Translations under genes and position numbers: made by a program
In this document: one piece after another, positions 8,502 to 17,950 of the stretch
Layout of the letters: each line of letters opens with the position of its first letter
How positions within the stretch are numbered: position 1 is the first letter of the stretch
Assembly: GCA_017399005.1 (NCBI GenBank)
Contig: JAFQEO010000003.1
Span: forward strand, 1-64,000
Origin: Peptococcaceae bacterium
GTDB taxonomy: Bacteria; Bacillota; Peptococcia; Peptococcales; Peptococcaceae
Direction: 5' to 3'
DNA length: 64,000 bases
Notes under the pieces: model-generated
Database searches by the model: none
What the model was told of the DNA's origin: nothing
Seen by the model: the letters and a program-made list of their open reading frames with translations, nothing else

Positions 8502-9980
8502 ATGGCAGAAGCAAAAAAGAAAAAAGATTTATATCTTGTGCACACCGCCATTGGCCTGGCAATTACTGCCCTGTTCTGGGTACTGCCGCCGATTGAACCG
8601 ATTACCCCAGTAGGGATGAAATGTGTAGGTGCCTTTTTAGGCATGGTTTATTTATGGTCTATGGTTGATACTTTATGGCCAAGTATTTTCGGTTTATTCA
8701 TGCTGGGGATTTCCGGTATTGATCCAGCTGGTTTAAACAGTGTATGGTTAAATGCAGTTGGTAACTTCACTGTACTGCTGGTAATGTTTGCACTTGTACT
8801 GTTTGGTGCCGTGCATGAAGTTGGCGATACCATGTACATTGCAAGATGGTTTCTGACCAAAAAAGTATTTAAAGGTCGTCCTTTCGTATTTATCGCAATT
8901 TTCTATGTATGCTGCGGCGTTCTGTCTGCACTGTTAAGCCCGATTACTTCTCTGATTATTCTGTGGCCAATCGCAATCAGTTTAACAAAGACACTGGGGC
9001 TGACCAGAGAAGATAAAATCTGGAGCTGGTTCTTTGTAGGGATGTTCCTGGTATCTACATTAATGCAGCCGTTCTTCCCATTCATGGGCGCTCAGCTGGT
9101 TCCATTAAGCGCATTCCAGGGTATGACTGCACAGATGGGTACTCCAATGGAAGTGCCAATGCTTCAGTATATGGCTGTAAACTTAATCATGACGGTTCTG
9201 ATTATGACAATTTATATTCTGGCTATCAAACTGCTACGTGTTGATGTAAGCAAACTGAAAGCAATCGACCCTGCTATGATTGAAGCACAGATGCAGCTGC
9301 CTCCGATGAGCAAAGTGCAGAAAATATATCTGATTATGATTCCTTGCTATATTGCAGCTCTGTTACTGCCAAACTTCTTAAAAGGGTTATGGGCACCGTT
9401 TGGCTTCCTGGCACAGTTAGGGCCTCTGGGTGTGACAGTACTGTTTATCCTGATCTTCCTGATTGTAAGAATTGATGGCAAACCATTATTAGACTTTAAA
9501 GAAATGGCATACCGTCAGATGAACTGGGGTATTTTCTTCATGATTGCGGCTGCAGTTTATGGTGCGAATACTCTGTCGAATGAGGCTACAGGTGTAGTTC
9601 CATTCCTGATTCAGGTGCTGAACCCGATTCTGGGCGGTCAGTCTGAAATGGGCTTTGTAGCTATCATGTTCCTGGTAGCCCTGCTGATTACAAACTTTGC
9701 AAACAATGCGGCTATGGCGGTTGTATTATTACCAGTTGTTCTGGCATTCTCCAATCAGCTGGGTATCAGCCCAATCCCTGTAGCTCTGGGTGTTACCCTG
9801 ATGGTATTCGTTGCAATGCTGACACCTGCTGCTTCTCCACATGCAGGTATGATGCATGGCCGTAAAGACCTGTACAGCACTGGCGAAATCCTGAAAATCG
9901 GTTTCCCAATGTGCTTAATTACCTGGGCACTGTATTCCTTCGTAGGCTATCCACTGATGAAACTGTTACTGGGTGTTTAA
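8502..9980 (+). CDS. SLC13/DASS-family anion symporter
   Basis: A 492-residue inner-membrane transporter of the divalent anion:Na+ symporter (DASS, SLC13/CitT-like) family, which moves dicarboxylates, citrate or sulfate. About a dozen hydrophobic segments are visible. Two pseudo-repeats carry the helix-hairpin and S/T-rich loops expected, for example LSPITSLIILWPIA in the first half and NFANNAAMAVVLLPV and LTPAASPHAGMMHG in the second. The ATG at 8502 has AAAGGAG 8 nt upstream. The ASST gene starts 116 nt downstream with no promoter that I can see, so the two are probably cotranscribed; this suggests, as inference, that the transported anion could be a sulfate or aryl sulfate. Confidence 0.85.
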   Translation: MAEAKKKKDLYLVHTAIGLAITALFWVLPPIEPITPVGMKCVGAFLGMVYLWSMVDTLWPSIFGLFMLGISGIDPAGLNSVWLNAVGNFTVLLVMFALVLFGAVHEVGDTMYIARWFLTKKVFKGRPFVFIAIFYVCCGVLSALLSPITSLIILWPIAISLTKTLGLTREDKIWSWFFVGMFLVSTLMQPFFPFMGAQLVPLSAFQGMTAQMGTPMEVPMLQYMAVNLIMTVLIMTIYILAIKLLRVDVSKLKAIDPAMIEAQMQLPPMSKVQKIYLIMIPCYIAALLLPNFLKGLWAPFGFLAQLGPLGVTVLFILIFLIVRIDGKPLLDFKEMAYRQMNWGIFFMIAAAVYGANTLSNEATGVVPFLIQVLNPILGGQSEMGFVAIMFLVALLITNFANNAAMAVVLLPVVLAFSNQLGISPIPVALGVTLMVFVAMLTPAASPHAGMMHGRKDLYSTGEILKIGFPMCLITWALYSFVGYPLMKLLLGV

Positions 9981-9990
9981 TTAATTCATA

Positions 9991-10034
9991 AACAGCGAAG
10001 TGATTTCTGTTTTAGAAACTGCTTCGCTGTTATA
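9991..10034 (+). terminator. Weak terminator-like hairpin
   Basis: AACAGCGAAG pairs perfectly with CTTCGCTGTT over a 21-nt loop, but only TAT follows rather than a T tract. It may stabilise the upstream mRNA or attenuate rather than stop transcription into the ASST gene. Confidence 0.45.
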
Positions 10035-10096
10035 GCATCAGGCTAAAAAATCAAGGCTTAGAATTAATCAATAAAATAAAAAAGGAGCGATTTATT

Positions 10097-11617
10097 ATGG
10101 CAATTCCAAGTATTTTCCCTACCGGTGTTACAATCTACAAACCGGAAAAATGCTGGAACGGTTACACCCTGTTCCATGAATTTGACAAAGGTGCTACCTT
10201 AATTGACATGAACGGTAATGTTGTTCGCCACTGGAAGGATTTTCAGGGCTTCCCAAATAAAATGCTGCCAGGCGGCTATATTATGGGTTCTCTGGGTGTG
10301 CGTAAAGCAGAATACGGTTATCAGGACCAGACTGACCTGACTCAGATTGACTGGGACGGTAATATCGTATGGAGCTTCAATAAAAAAGAATATATTGAAG
10401 ACAGCGAAAATGAAAAATACTGGCTGGCTCGTCAGCACCACGATTATCAGCGTGAAGGCAACCCTGTAGGTTACTATGCACCTGGTATGGAATGTAAAGT
10501 GGACGGTGGCAACACTCTGATTCTGTGCCATGAAGATGTATACAACAAACGCATTTCCGACAAAAAACTGCTGGATGACTGCATTGTAGAAGTTGACTGG
10601 GAAGGCAATATCGTGTGGAAATGGAATGTAAGCGACCATTTCAGAGAATTAGACTTTGATGAATTCCAGAAAAGCGCGCTGTTCCGCAATCCTAACTATC
10701 ATCCAATCGGCAAAGAAGGCCAGAGCGACTGGATGCACATTAACTCCATGAGCACACTGGGCCCTAACAAATGGTACGACCAGGGTGACGAACGCTTCCA
10801 TCCAGACAACATTATCTGGGATGCCCGCGAAGCAAACATTATGGCTATCATCAGCAAAAAAACCGGTAAAATCGTATGGCAGATCGGCCCTGACTTCACT
10901 AAAACAAAAGAATTAAGAAGAATTGGTCAGATTATCGGTCAGCATCACTGCCACATGATTCCAAAAGGTCTGCCTGGCGAAGGCAACATTCTGATTTTCG
11001 ATAACGGCGGCTGGGCTGGTTATGGTGCGCCTTGCAGAATGAGCAAAGACGGTACAAAAGTAGATATTCGTGACCATTCTCGCATTCTGGAAATCGACCC
11101 GATTACATTAAATGTAGTATGGGAATTCAAAGGCAAAGATATGGATACAGCTCTGCCTATGGGCTTACTGTCCGACACTATTTTCTACAGCCAGCTGACA
11201 AGCTCCGCACAGAGACTGCCAAATGGCAATACTATGATTTGTGAAGGCTGCGGTATGCGTTTCCTGGAAGTAACAGCTGATAAAGAAGTTGTATGGGAAT
11301 ACATTTCCCCATTTGGCAAAGGGATTGATTTTACTTATCGTGCATATCGTTATCCATACGATTATGTACCACAGCTGGAAAAACCAGAAGAAATTCCTGT
11401 GGAAAAAATTGATATTCATACATTCCGTATGCCTGGTGCTGCTGAAGGTCTGTACACAGAAGAGACTACCGTTTCTGTAGCAGGTACATGGGGTTACACC
11501 AGAATGGATGAATGCGTAACTGAAGATTCCACAAGCGGCTCTGCTGATGCTGCGGCAGAAGTGAAAGCCAAGGTAGAAGAGGAAGAAGAAATTTACGATA
11601 CTTCCCGCATGGTATAA
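10097..11617 (+). CDS. Arylsulfate sulfotransferase (ASST)-family protein 1
   Basis: A 506-residue beta-propeller protein of the arylsulfotransferase family, which transfers sulfate from one phenolic sulfate to another phenol without PAPS. Repeating blades such as TQIDWDGNIVWS, VEVDWEGNIVWKWN and LEVTADKEVVWEY are evident, and conserved polar patches RQHHDYQREGNP, DWMHINSMSTLGPNKW and GQHHCHMIPKGLPGEGN with FDNGGWAG are those expected around the active site. The C-terminus is an acidic low-complexity tail (AKVEEEEE). There is no signal peptide or Tat motif, unlike characterised periplasmic ASSTs, so it is predicted cytosolic. AAAGGAGCG precedes the ATG. It is a close paralogue of the 15079 gene. 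Confidence 0.8.
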   Translation: MAIPSIFPTGVTIYKPEKCWNGYTLFHEFDKGATLIDMNGNVVRHWKDFQGFPNKMLPGGYIMGSLGVRKAEYGYQDQTDLTQIDWDGNIVWSFNKKEYIEDSENEKYWLARQHHDYQREGNPVGYYAPGMECKVDGGNTLILCHEDVYNKRISDKKLLDDCIVEVDWEGNIVWKWNVSDHFRELDFDEFQKSALFRNPNYHPIGKEGQSDWMHINSMSTLGPNKWYDQGDERFHPDNIIWDAREANIMAIISKKTGKIVWQIGPDFTKTKELRRIGQIIGQHHCHMIPKGLPGEGNILIFDNGGWAGYGAPCRMSKDGTKVDIRDHSRILEIDPITLNVVWEFKGKDMDTALPMGLLSDTIFYSQLTSSAQRLPNGNTMICEGCGMRFLEVTADKEVVWEYISPFGKGIDFTYRAYRYPYDYVPQLEKPEEIPVEKIDIHTFRMPGAAEGLYTEETTVSVAGTWGYTRMDECVTEDSTSGSADAAAEVKAKVEEEEEIYDTSRMV

Positions 11618-11648
11618 GTTTATATTGCAAATATGCCGCACAGGACAT

Positions 11649-11687
11649 AAAAAAACCGCCCTTTCACACACGATGGGGCGGTTTTTT
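11649..11687. terminator. Bidirectional terminator, ASST1 / LysR
   Basis: AAAAAACCGCCC and GGGCGGTTTTTT form a perfect stem with A and T runs on both sides, serving the convergent ASST and LysR genes. Confidence 0.92.
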
Positions 11688-11693
11688 GCAGTA

Positions 11694-12695
11694 TCAGTAC
11701 AATAGATACTGATTGTGTTTATCAGCGATGCTTTTTTCGATTTTCTGTTTCTGCTGTTTGTGTTTTTCTTCGATGTCATGGTACATCTGCCGGATTATTT
11801 CAATGGTAAGTTGAGCGGATTTTGGCAGCGTATTGCGAGAAGAATAAGCGATATAATTAGTGAGTGTCACATCGGCATCGGCCAGTGGCACAGGAATAAT
11901 CATTCCAGAGTTTACATACACATCGTCATAGGCCATTAAATGCGGCAGAACTGCAAAAGCCAGACCTTTGGCTACGGCTTTTTTAATACTGGAACGATCG
12001 GTAAAGCTGTAATAATTGCTGCTGTATTCGGTATTTATCTGCTGCACCGATTCGTAGCTGTCCATCAGCACATGGTCGTTAAAAAAAGCTGGAATGGTGT
12101 CACTTGCAGTTATTTCATCGAAGCTGACAGCGTGTTTTTGTGCCAGGGGGTGATTGCGGTGCAGAAAACAGTACATTTCGTCTTCGTATATGGGTTCGAT
12201 GATAAGATTGTTTTTTGCCGCCTCCTGAAAAACCTGTTCGCGGGTACTTGGGGAAAAGGTGCCAATGGCAAGATCTGCCTGGCCGGAAACCAGTGTCGGC
12301 AGAATTTTTGTTGGCCGCAGTTCCATAATATTTACATTGATTTGCGGATGATTTTTTTTCAGCAGCTGAATCAGCTGAATCATCAACGCATTGCAGAACA
12401 CCGGCACTGCTGCCAGATTTAAGGTGGTGACGGTTTCTTTATCCGGGTCAGACAGGTCCTTAATAAGTCCAAGCTGTTTTACCATTTCCTCGGAGATTTT
12501 TAAAAATTCCTCGCCTTTTTCGGTAAGGGCTACACCAGAAGCGGAACGCTTAAAAATCTGGAAACCCAGTTCCTCTTCCAGGTTCTGAATGGCAGTGCTG
12601 AGCGATGGTTGTGTGATATATAGTTTTTTCGATGCTTTTGACATCGATTTGCAGCGTGCAATTTCTACAACGTATTGAAAATGTTCCAGACGCAT
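11694..12695 (-). CDS. LysR-family transcriptional regulator
   Basis: A 333-residue LysR-type regulator. Residues 1-60 hold the winged helix-turn-helix (MRLEHFQYVVEIARCKSMSK, then ASKKLYITQPSLSTAIQNLE), and the rest is the periplasmic-binding-protein-like effector domain, ending in a lysine- and glutamine-rich tail that is longer than usual (about 35 residues). GGAAGGGAAG precedes the ATG. It is divergent from the second ASST gene, the classic arrangement for a LysR regulator controlling its neighbour, so it probably senses an aromatic or sulfated compound and activates the ASST genes; the effector is inference. Confidence 0.92.
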   Translation of the reverse strand: MRLEHFQYVVEIARCKSMSKASKKLYITQPSLSTAIQNLEEELGFQIFKRSASGVALTEKGEEFLKISEEMVKQLGLIKDLSDPDKETVTTLNLAAVPVFCNALMIQLIQLLKKNHPQINVNIMELRPTKILPTLVSGQADLAIGTFSPSTREQVFQEAAKNNLIIEPIYEDEMYCFLHRNHPLAQKHAVSFDEITASDTIPAFFNDHVLMDSYESVQQINTEYSSNYYSFTDRSSIKKAVAKGLAFAVLPHLMAYDDVYVNSGMIIPVPLADADVTLTNYIAYSSRNTLPKSAQLTIEIIRQMYHDIEEKHKQQKQKIEKSIADKHNQYLLY

Positions 12696-12772
12696 AGGGT
12701 TCGCTTCCCTTCCGAAAATAAAATGAAAAGCAGAGATTATCTGCTTTCTGAAAAAAGATTTTGTACAATTCT

Positions 12773-12807
12773 GATTCTATTATAAAGAATCATACGGGAA
12801 AAAACAA
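12773..12807 (-). promoter_or_regulatory. LysR promoter with overlapping palindrome
   Basis: On the minus strand, TTGTTT (12802-12807) and TATAAT (12779-12784) are 17 bp apart. The -10 box sits inside the inverted repeat GATTCT-N7-AGAATC (12773-12791), which fits an autoregulatory operator. Confidence 0.6.
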
Positions 12808-12909
12808 TTAAGAATATTTCCAGCACTGCTGAAATTTGTGCAAAACGGCTTTGCAGTGCACATGGTAAGTTATTGATAAGAACAATAGGGGGGTATAAAG
12901 ATTCAGAAA

Positions 12910-12938
12910 TTGGCAAAATAAAAACAGATTATTATAAT
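12910..12938 (+). promoter_or_regulatory. Promoter of ASST 2
   Basis: TTGGCA (12910-12915) and TATAAT (12933-12938), spacer 17 bp, followed by a leader of about 100 nt. The remaining intergenic DNA to the LysR promoter is where LysR binding would be expected. Confidence 0.75.
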
Positions 12939-13044
12939 TATACTTGAGAACAGTAAAATTTATAAATAGGCTGTTCCCGAAAAATAATTGCGAGTATTTA
13001 GTAACAAAGAATAAATTCATAAAAATCAAAGGAGAAATTTTGTA

Positions 13045-14964
13045 ATGGAAACTATCACTTATGAAAGAATTCCTCATATTGTTGAAAGACAGTACGCTGC
13101 TGAACAGGCATTTCTGGCTGAATTCGAAGCAGGCAGCTACACACTGGCAAATCCGCTGGTAAAACTGAACCCATACGAATTCTGCCCGCTGACAGCTGTG
13201 GTAATGTTTGAAACCCCTGCTGCAAGCGAAGCAACCATTACTGTATTAGGGAAAGAAGCAGAAGGCAATATCACTCACAGATTCCCTGCAACTAAAAAAC
13301 ATATCCTGCCAATCTACGGTTTATACGCTGATTATGAAAACACTGTAGAAATCGTTCTGGCAAACGGTGAAAAATCCACCATTAAAATTCAGACGGAACC
13401 CGTTATGGATGGTGTGCCTCTGGCAACAAAAATGGAAACCACAAAAGAATATCTGGGCGACAATCTGATTTTCTTAACTGCAGCTATGCGCTCCATGCCT
13501 GTTGGTTTTGACTACAAAGGGGACCTGCGCTGGTATGCAAGTGTAAACTTTGCATTTGACTGCAAACGTATGCCAAACGGTCACATCTTAATCGGTACCG
13601 AACGCTTAATCCAGATGCCATACTTCACAACCGGTATCTATGAAATGGCATTCAGCGGCAAAGTATTTAAAGAATACCAGAGCCCAATCGGCGGTTACCA
13701 TCACGATCAGTTCGTTATGGAAGACGGCAATATTTTAATGCTGACTTATGACCGTTACTCCGGCACTGTAGAAGACGTTTGTGTACTGCTGGATAAAGAA
13801 ACCGGCGAAGTTCTGCGTAAATGGGACTACAAAGATGTTCTGCCTCAGGATGTTGCAGGTTCCGGCAGCCAGGATGCGCACGACTGGTTCCACAACAATG
13901 CGGTATGGTACGACAAAAAAACACACAGCCTGACCTTATCCGGTCGTCATCAGGACGCTGTTATCAACCTGGATTATGAACTGGACGAAAACGGTAAATG
14001 CAAACTGAACTGGATTATCGGCGACCCTGAAATGTGGCCGGAAGATATGCAGAAATATTTCTTCAAACCGGTTGGAGACCTGAGCAATTTTGACTGGCAG
14101 TATGAACAGCACGCATGTGTAGTTCTGCCAGATGGCGATATCATGCTGTTTGACAACGGTCATTTCCGTTCTAAAAATCCAGAAACACGTATTCCAAACC
14201 ATGATAACTTCTCCCGTGGTGTACGTTACAGAATCAATACTGAAAAAATGGAAATCGAACAGATCTGGCAGTACGGGAAAGAACGCGGCGCAGACTTCTT
14301 CTCTCCATATATCTGCAACGTAGAATACTATAACGAAGGTCATTACATGGTACACTCCGGCGGTATCGGTTACGAAGATGGCAAACCATGTGACGGTTTT
14401 GCAGTAATGGATGCTATGGACCCGGTAAAATCCAAAGAACATACCTACACTTTCAACTCTATCACCGTTGAGCTGGTGGATGATGAAGTGAAACTGGAAC
14501 TGCATGTGCCAGCAAACCTGTATCGTGCAGAAAAACTGCCACTGTACTATGCCGGTGAAACTATTGAACTGGGCAAAGGTGTTGTACTGGGCGGTTTAAT
14601 CGAAACCAAATCCACCAAAATGAAAGTAAAAGCGGAAGAAACAGGCGTACTGCTGCCAGCTGATTATAAAGCAAAAATCGTGGAAGAAGACGATAGATTC
14701 TTAGTAAACGGTTTCTTTGAAGAAAGCTCTATTGCACAGGTACTGTTAGTGAAAGGGGACGAAATCGTTCGTTATGCAATCGACACCGTTCCAAAACATT
14801 TCCAGGCGATGTGCGTAGGTACTTTCCAGAAAGCTGACAGCCGTGAAATTGATACCTTCATCAATAAAACCGGTCTGTCCGGCGAATATCAGGTGAAAGT
14901 GCTGGTTCAGGAAGGCGAAGATACTTATAAAATTTATGAAACCGGCGTAACCGTTTCCTGCTAA
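13045..14964 (+). CDS. Arylsulfate sulfotransferase (classical two-domain type), ASST 2
   Basis: A 639-residue protein with the architecture of enterobacterial AssT: an N-terminal beta-sandwich (about residues 40-130, including FCPLTAVVMFETP) followed by a beta-propeller with conserved DAHDWFHNNAVWY, LSGRHQDAVINLDY, EQHACVVLPDGDIMLFDNGH and YRINTEKMEIEQIWQYG. These histidines, asparagine and arginine match the positions used for sulfate transfer through a sulfohistidine in that family, although I cannot align them residue by residue here. The start (AAAGGAGA 8 nt upstream) leaves no signal peptide, so it is predicted cytosolic. A C-terminal extension of about 140 residues after the propeller is unusual. 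No DsbL/DsbI pair accompanies it. Confidence 0.85.
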   Translation: METITYERIPHIVERQYAAEQAFLAEFEAGSYTLANPLVKLNPYEFCPLTAVVMFETPAASEATITVLGKEAEGNITHRFPATKKHILPIYGLYADYENTVEIVLANGEKSTIKIQTEPVMDGVPLATKMETTKEYLGDNLIFLTAAMRSMPVGFDYKGDLRWYASVNFAFDCKRMPNGHILIGTERLIQMPYFTTGIYEMAFSGKVFKEYQSPIGGYHHDQFVMEDGNILMLTYDRYSGTVEDVCVLLDKETGEVLRKWDYKDVLPQDVAGSGSQDAHDWFHNNAVWYDKKTHSLTLSGRHQDAVINLDYELDENGKCKLNWIIGDPEMWPEDMQKYFFKPVGDLSNFDWQYEQHACVVLPDGDIMLFDNGHFRSKNPETRIPNHDNFSRGVRYRINTEKMEIEQIWQYGKERGADFFSPYICNVEYYNEGHYMVHSGGIGYEDGKPCDGFAVMDAMDPVKSKEHTYTFNSITVELVDDEVKLELHVPANLYRAEKLPLYYAGETIELGKGVVLGGLIETKSTKMKVKAEETGVLLPADYKAKIVEEDDRFLVNGFFEESSIAQVLLVKGDEIVRYAIDTVPKHFQAMCVGTFQKADSREIDTFINKTGLSGEYQVKVLVQEGEDTYKIYETGVTVSC

Positions 14965-15078
14965 TTGAATACAAGAATCGAAATCGTAATCGGGCAGGGC
15001 TTGTGAAAACAGACTTGCCTGATTTGCTATCAGGATGTTACAGTAACGATAAAGAGATAATCGAGGGAGGTTTTTATT

Positions 15079-16524
15079 ATGGGAACACCTAGCGTATACC
15101 CTATGGGGACAACTATTTATAATCCGGAGAAAGCATGGAGCGGCTATACCATCATGCCTGTTGTAGGTGTTGGTACCGTATTAATTGATATGAACGGAAA
15201 CGTAGTGAAAACCTGGAGAAATCTGCAGGGTTTTCCGAACAAACTGCTGCCTGGCGGTCAGGTATTTGGTGCATTAGGCATGCGTGGTTCTGAATATGCA
15301 TATCAGGACATGACCGACCTGGTACAGGTAGACTGGGACGGCAATGTAGTCTGGAAATGGAATAAAAAAGAACTGGTGAATGACGGCGGCAAAGAAATGT
15401 GGGTAGCTCGTCAGCATCACGATTTCCAGCGTGAAGGCAATCCGGTAGGGTATTATGTACCTGGCATGGAATGCAAAACATCTAGCGGGAATACTCTGCT
15501 GCTGTGCCACAGCGATGTTTATAACAAACGTATTTCCGATAAACGTTTACTGGATGATACCATTATCGAGGTTGACTGGGAAGGCAATATTGTATGGGAA
15601 TGGACCGTAAGCAAACATTTCGGTGAGCTGGGCTTCTCTGAAGCGGCGAAAAATGTTCTGTTCCGTAATCCAAATAATCATCCGAACGGTGGCGGTCAGG
15701 CGGACTGGATGCACATCAACTCCATGAGTACTCTGGGGCCGAACAAATGGTATGATCAGGGTGACGAACGCTTCCATCCGGACAATATTATCTGGGATGC
15801 CCGCGAAACTAATATTCTGGCAATTATCAGCAAAGAAACCGGTAAAATTGTATGGCAGATTGGCCCGGATTTCACCGTGAGCCGTGAACTGCGCGCTATG
15901 GGTCAGATTATCGGTCAGCATCACTGCCATATGATTCCGCAGGGGCTGCCGGGTGAAGGCAACATTCTGGTATTTGATAACGGCGGCTGGGCTGGTTATG
16001 GTGTGCCGGACAGAATGAGCAAAGACGGTACCAAAACAGATAAACGTGATTACTCTCGAGTTCTGGAAATTGACCCGGTTACTTTGCGTGTGGTATGGGA
16101 ATATACCGGCGCACAGATGGGTGGTCCTGGCATGTCTCCAATGGTTGCCAACACCAAATTCTACAGTCAGCTGGTAAGTTCTGCGCAGCGTCTGCCAAAC
16201 GGCAACACACTGATTACCGAAGGCTGCTGCTGCCGTATTTTTGAAGTAACTGCTGATAAGGAAGTAGTATGGGAATACTATGCGCCGTTTGATTTCAACA
16301 ATCCGTTTATCTATCGCGCATATCGTTATCCGTACAGTTATGTTCCGCAGCTGAATGTGCCGGAAGAAATCCCGGTTGAACCGATTAACAATAAAACATT
16401 CCGTGTTCCAGGTGCAGCAGAAGGCATGATTGCCAATGAAACACTGGTAGGCGAAGCATTTGGTTACGAAGGTTCGTTTGAAAACTGTGTAACCGAAGAC
16501 GAGGACAGTAATTCTCCATTCTAA
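15079..16524 (+). CDS. Arylsulfate sulfotransferase-family protein, ASST 3
   Basis: A 481-residue paralogue of ASST 1, sharing its N-terminus (PTGVTIYKPEKCWNGYT against PMGTTIYNPEKAWSGYT), the RQHHDFQREGNPVGYY, DWMHINSMSTLGPNKW, GQHHCHMIPQGLPGEGN and FDNGGWAGYG patches and the C-terminal RAYRYPYSYVPQL segment. No signal peptide. GGGAGG precedes the ATG. It follows ASST 2 by 114 nt with only an imperfect hairpin between, so cotranscription is likely. Having two members of this subtype plus one classical ASST suggests different acceptors or donors; this is inference. Confidence 0.8.
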   Translation: MGTPSVYPMGTTIYNPEKAWSGYTIMPVVGVGTVLIDMNGNVVKTWRNLQGFPNKLLPGGQVFGALGMRGSEYAYQDMTDLVQVDWDGNVVWKWNKKELVNDGGKEMWVARQHHDFQREGNPVGYYVPGMECKTSSGNTLLLCHSDVYNKRISDKRLLDDTIIEVDWEGNIVWEWTVSKHFGELGFSEAAKNVLFRNPNNHPNGGGQADWMHINSMSTLGPNKWYDQGDERFHPDNIIWDARETNILAIISKETGKIVWQIGPDFTVSRELRAMGQIIGQHHCHMIPQGLPGEGNILVFDNGGWAGYGVPDRMSKDGTKTDKRDYSRVLEIDPVTLRVVWEYTGAQMGGPGMSPMVANTKFYSQLVSSAQRLPNGNTLITEGCCCRIFEVTADKEVVWEYYAPFDFNNPFIYRAYRYPYSYVPQLNVPEEIPVEPINNKTFRVPGAAEGMIANETLVGEAFGYEGSFENCVTEDEDSNSPF

Positions 16525-16571
16525 TTGCAGGAAGGCAATGGGAGAACTGGCTGAATGAAAAACAGAAAATC

Positions 16572-16602
16572 GGGGATACACAGCGGTGTGTCCCCCTTTT
16601 TA
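16572..16602 (+). terminator. Terminator of ASST 3
   Basis: GGGGATACAC pairs with GTGTGTCCCC (one mismatch-free outer stem plus inner ACAC/GTGT) and is followed by a T run. Confidence 0.85.
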
Positions 16603-16725
16603 TTGGCGATATAAAATCTATAATCAGATGCTGTCTGGAAATCTACTGTAAAACGCTGTATAATAATACGCTGGAAACAGGCTTCAACAACATAATTTAA
16701 CAGACAAAGGAGTGTACATAATTTC

Positions 16726-17940
16726 ATGAGTGCAAAAGAAAATGTAGAAAAGCAGAAATATTTAGGCAAAACCGGGCTGATTCTGTTCATCGCAATGATG
16801 AATATGTTTATTCCGTTATCAACAGACCTGTATCTGCCGGCGTTGCCGAGTATGAGTGAGGTATGGCAGGTGCCGACTGCACTGACTAACTTGACGCTGG
16901 TTGCGTTTTTCTTTTTTTATGCCGTGGGGACATTGTTCTGGGGGCCAATGAGCGACAAATACGGCCGTAAAAAAATTCTGCAGACCGGTGCGGCTATTTA
17001 CACCGCTGCCAGCATGACATGTGCATTGTCGATGAATGTGTATATGCTGATTGCAGCCCGTGTAGTGCAGGGTATTGGTGCTGGGGCAATTACCTCGGTA
17101 TCTATGGCTTTGGTAAAAGACTGCTTTAGCGGTAGACAGCGTGAGACCATTCTGGCGATTGTGCAGACGGTATCCGGCCTGGCACCGATGTTGGCACCTG
17201 TGGTAGGGGCAATTCTGCTGCTGTTTGTTGACTGGCGTGGTTCGTTCTGGGTGCTGACCGGTGCGGGGCTTGTATGTCTGATTATGTCTGTGCTGTATCA
17301 GGAAACACTGCCGGAAAATGAAAAATTTGAGGGCTCGGTGATTGGATCTATTGGCCGGTTATTTGCAGTAGGACGCAATGTGAGTTTTATCGTGCCGTGC
17401 TTTATTTTTTCGATGTATAATCTGGCGTTCATGGGGTATATCTCCATGTCGTCCTATATTTATGTAGATTACTTTGGATTATCGGAGCAGGTGTACAGTT
17501 ATTTCTTTGCCGCTAATGCGGGGCTGTCCATGCTGGGGCCGATGCTGTATGTGAAGTTTTTCAGCAGAGCCAGTAAAAAGAAATTTGCCTTCAGCTGTTT
17601 TGCAATATATGCAGTCTGCGGGTTTGCCATCATGACCATTGGCGGCTTGGCACCATTTCTGTTCTGGCTGGGTTTTGCACCATTCTCGTTAACTGGTACC
17701 ATAACCCGTCCGTTCAGTACCAACATTATGCTGGATCAGCAGGATGGCGATACCGGTTCGGCTTCTTCGTTAATCAGCGGTGTTGCAACGGTATTCGGCA
17801 GCGTGGGGATGGTAACCGTATCCATGTTCAGCAATCCGGTTATGGGGCTGGGCACGATTATCTGCATCACAGGCATTGTCAGCCTGGCGGGATGGACGCT
17901 GCTGATGAAGTCCAGTCTGCCGTTAAGAGGCGTAAAATAA
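16726..17940 (+). CDS. Bcr/CflA-family MFS exporter
   Basis: A 404-residue, twelve-helix major facilitator of the drug:H+ antiporter-1 Bcr/CflA type. The first helix carries STDLYLPALPSM, the family form of motif D1, and the loop after helix 2 reads GPMSDKYGRKKIL, the MFS motif A. It would pump small molecules such as sulfonamides, bicyclomycin or endogenous metabolites out of the cytoplasm. AAAGGAGT lies 12 nt before the ATG, somewhat long. The following hydrolase starts 10 nt after its stop, so the two form an operon. Confidence 0.9.
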   Translation: MSAKENVEKQKYLGKTGLILFIAMMNMFIPLSTDLYLPALPSMSEVWQVPTALTNLTLVAFFFFYAVGTLFWGPMSDKYGRKKILQTGAAIYTAASMTCALSMNVYMLIAARVVQGIGAGAITSVSMALVKDCFSGRQRETILAIVQTVSGLAPMLAPVVGAILLLFVDWRGSFWVLTGAGLVCLIMSVLYQETLPENEKFEGSVIGSIGRLFAVGRNVSFIVPCFIFSMYNLAFMGYISMSSYIYVDYFGLSEQVYSYFFAANAGLSMLGPMLYVKFFSRASKKKFAFSCFAIYAVCGFAIMTIGGLAPFLFWLGFAPFSLTGTITRPFSTNIMLDQQDGDTGSASSLISGVATVFGSVGMVTVSMFSNPVMGLGTIICITGIVSLAGWTLLMKSSLPLRGVK

Positions 17941-17950
17941 GGAGAATATC

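Noticed and set aside
8405-8596. 63-codon plus-strand frame overlapping the DASS start
   Set aside because: It is in another frame, lacks a ribosome site and is mostly inside the leader and the first codons of the transporter.
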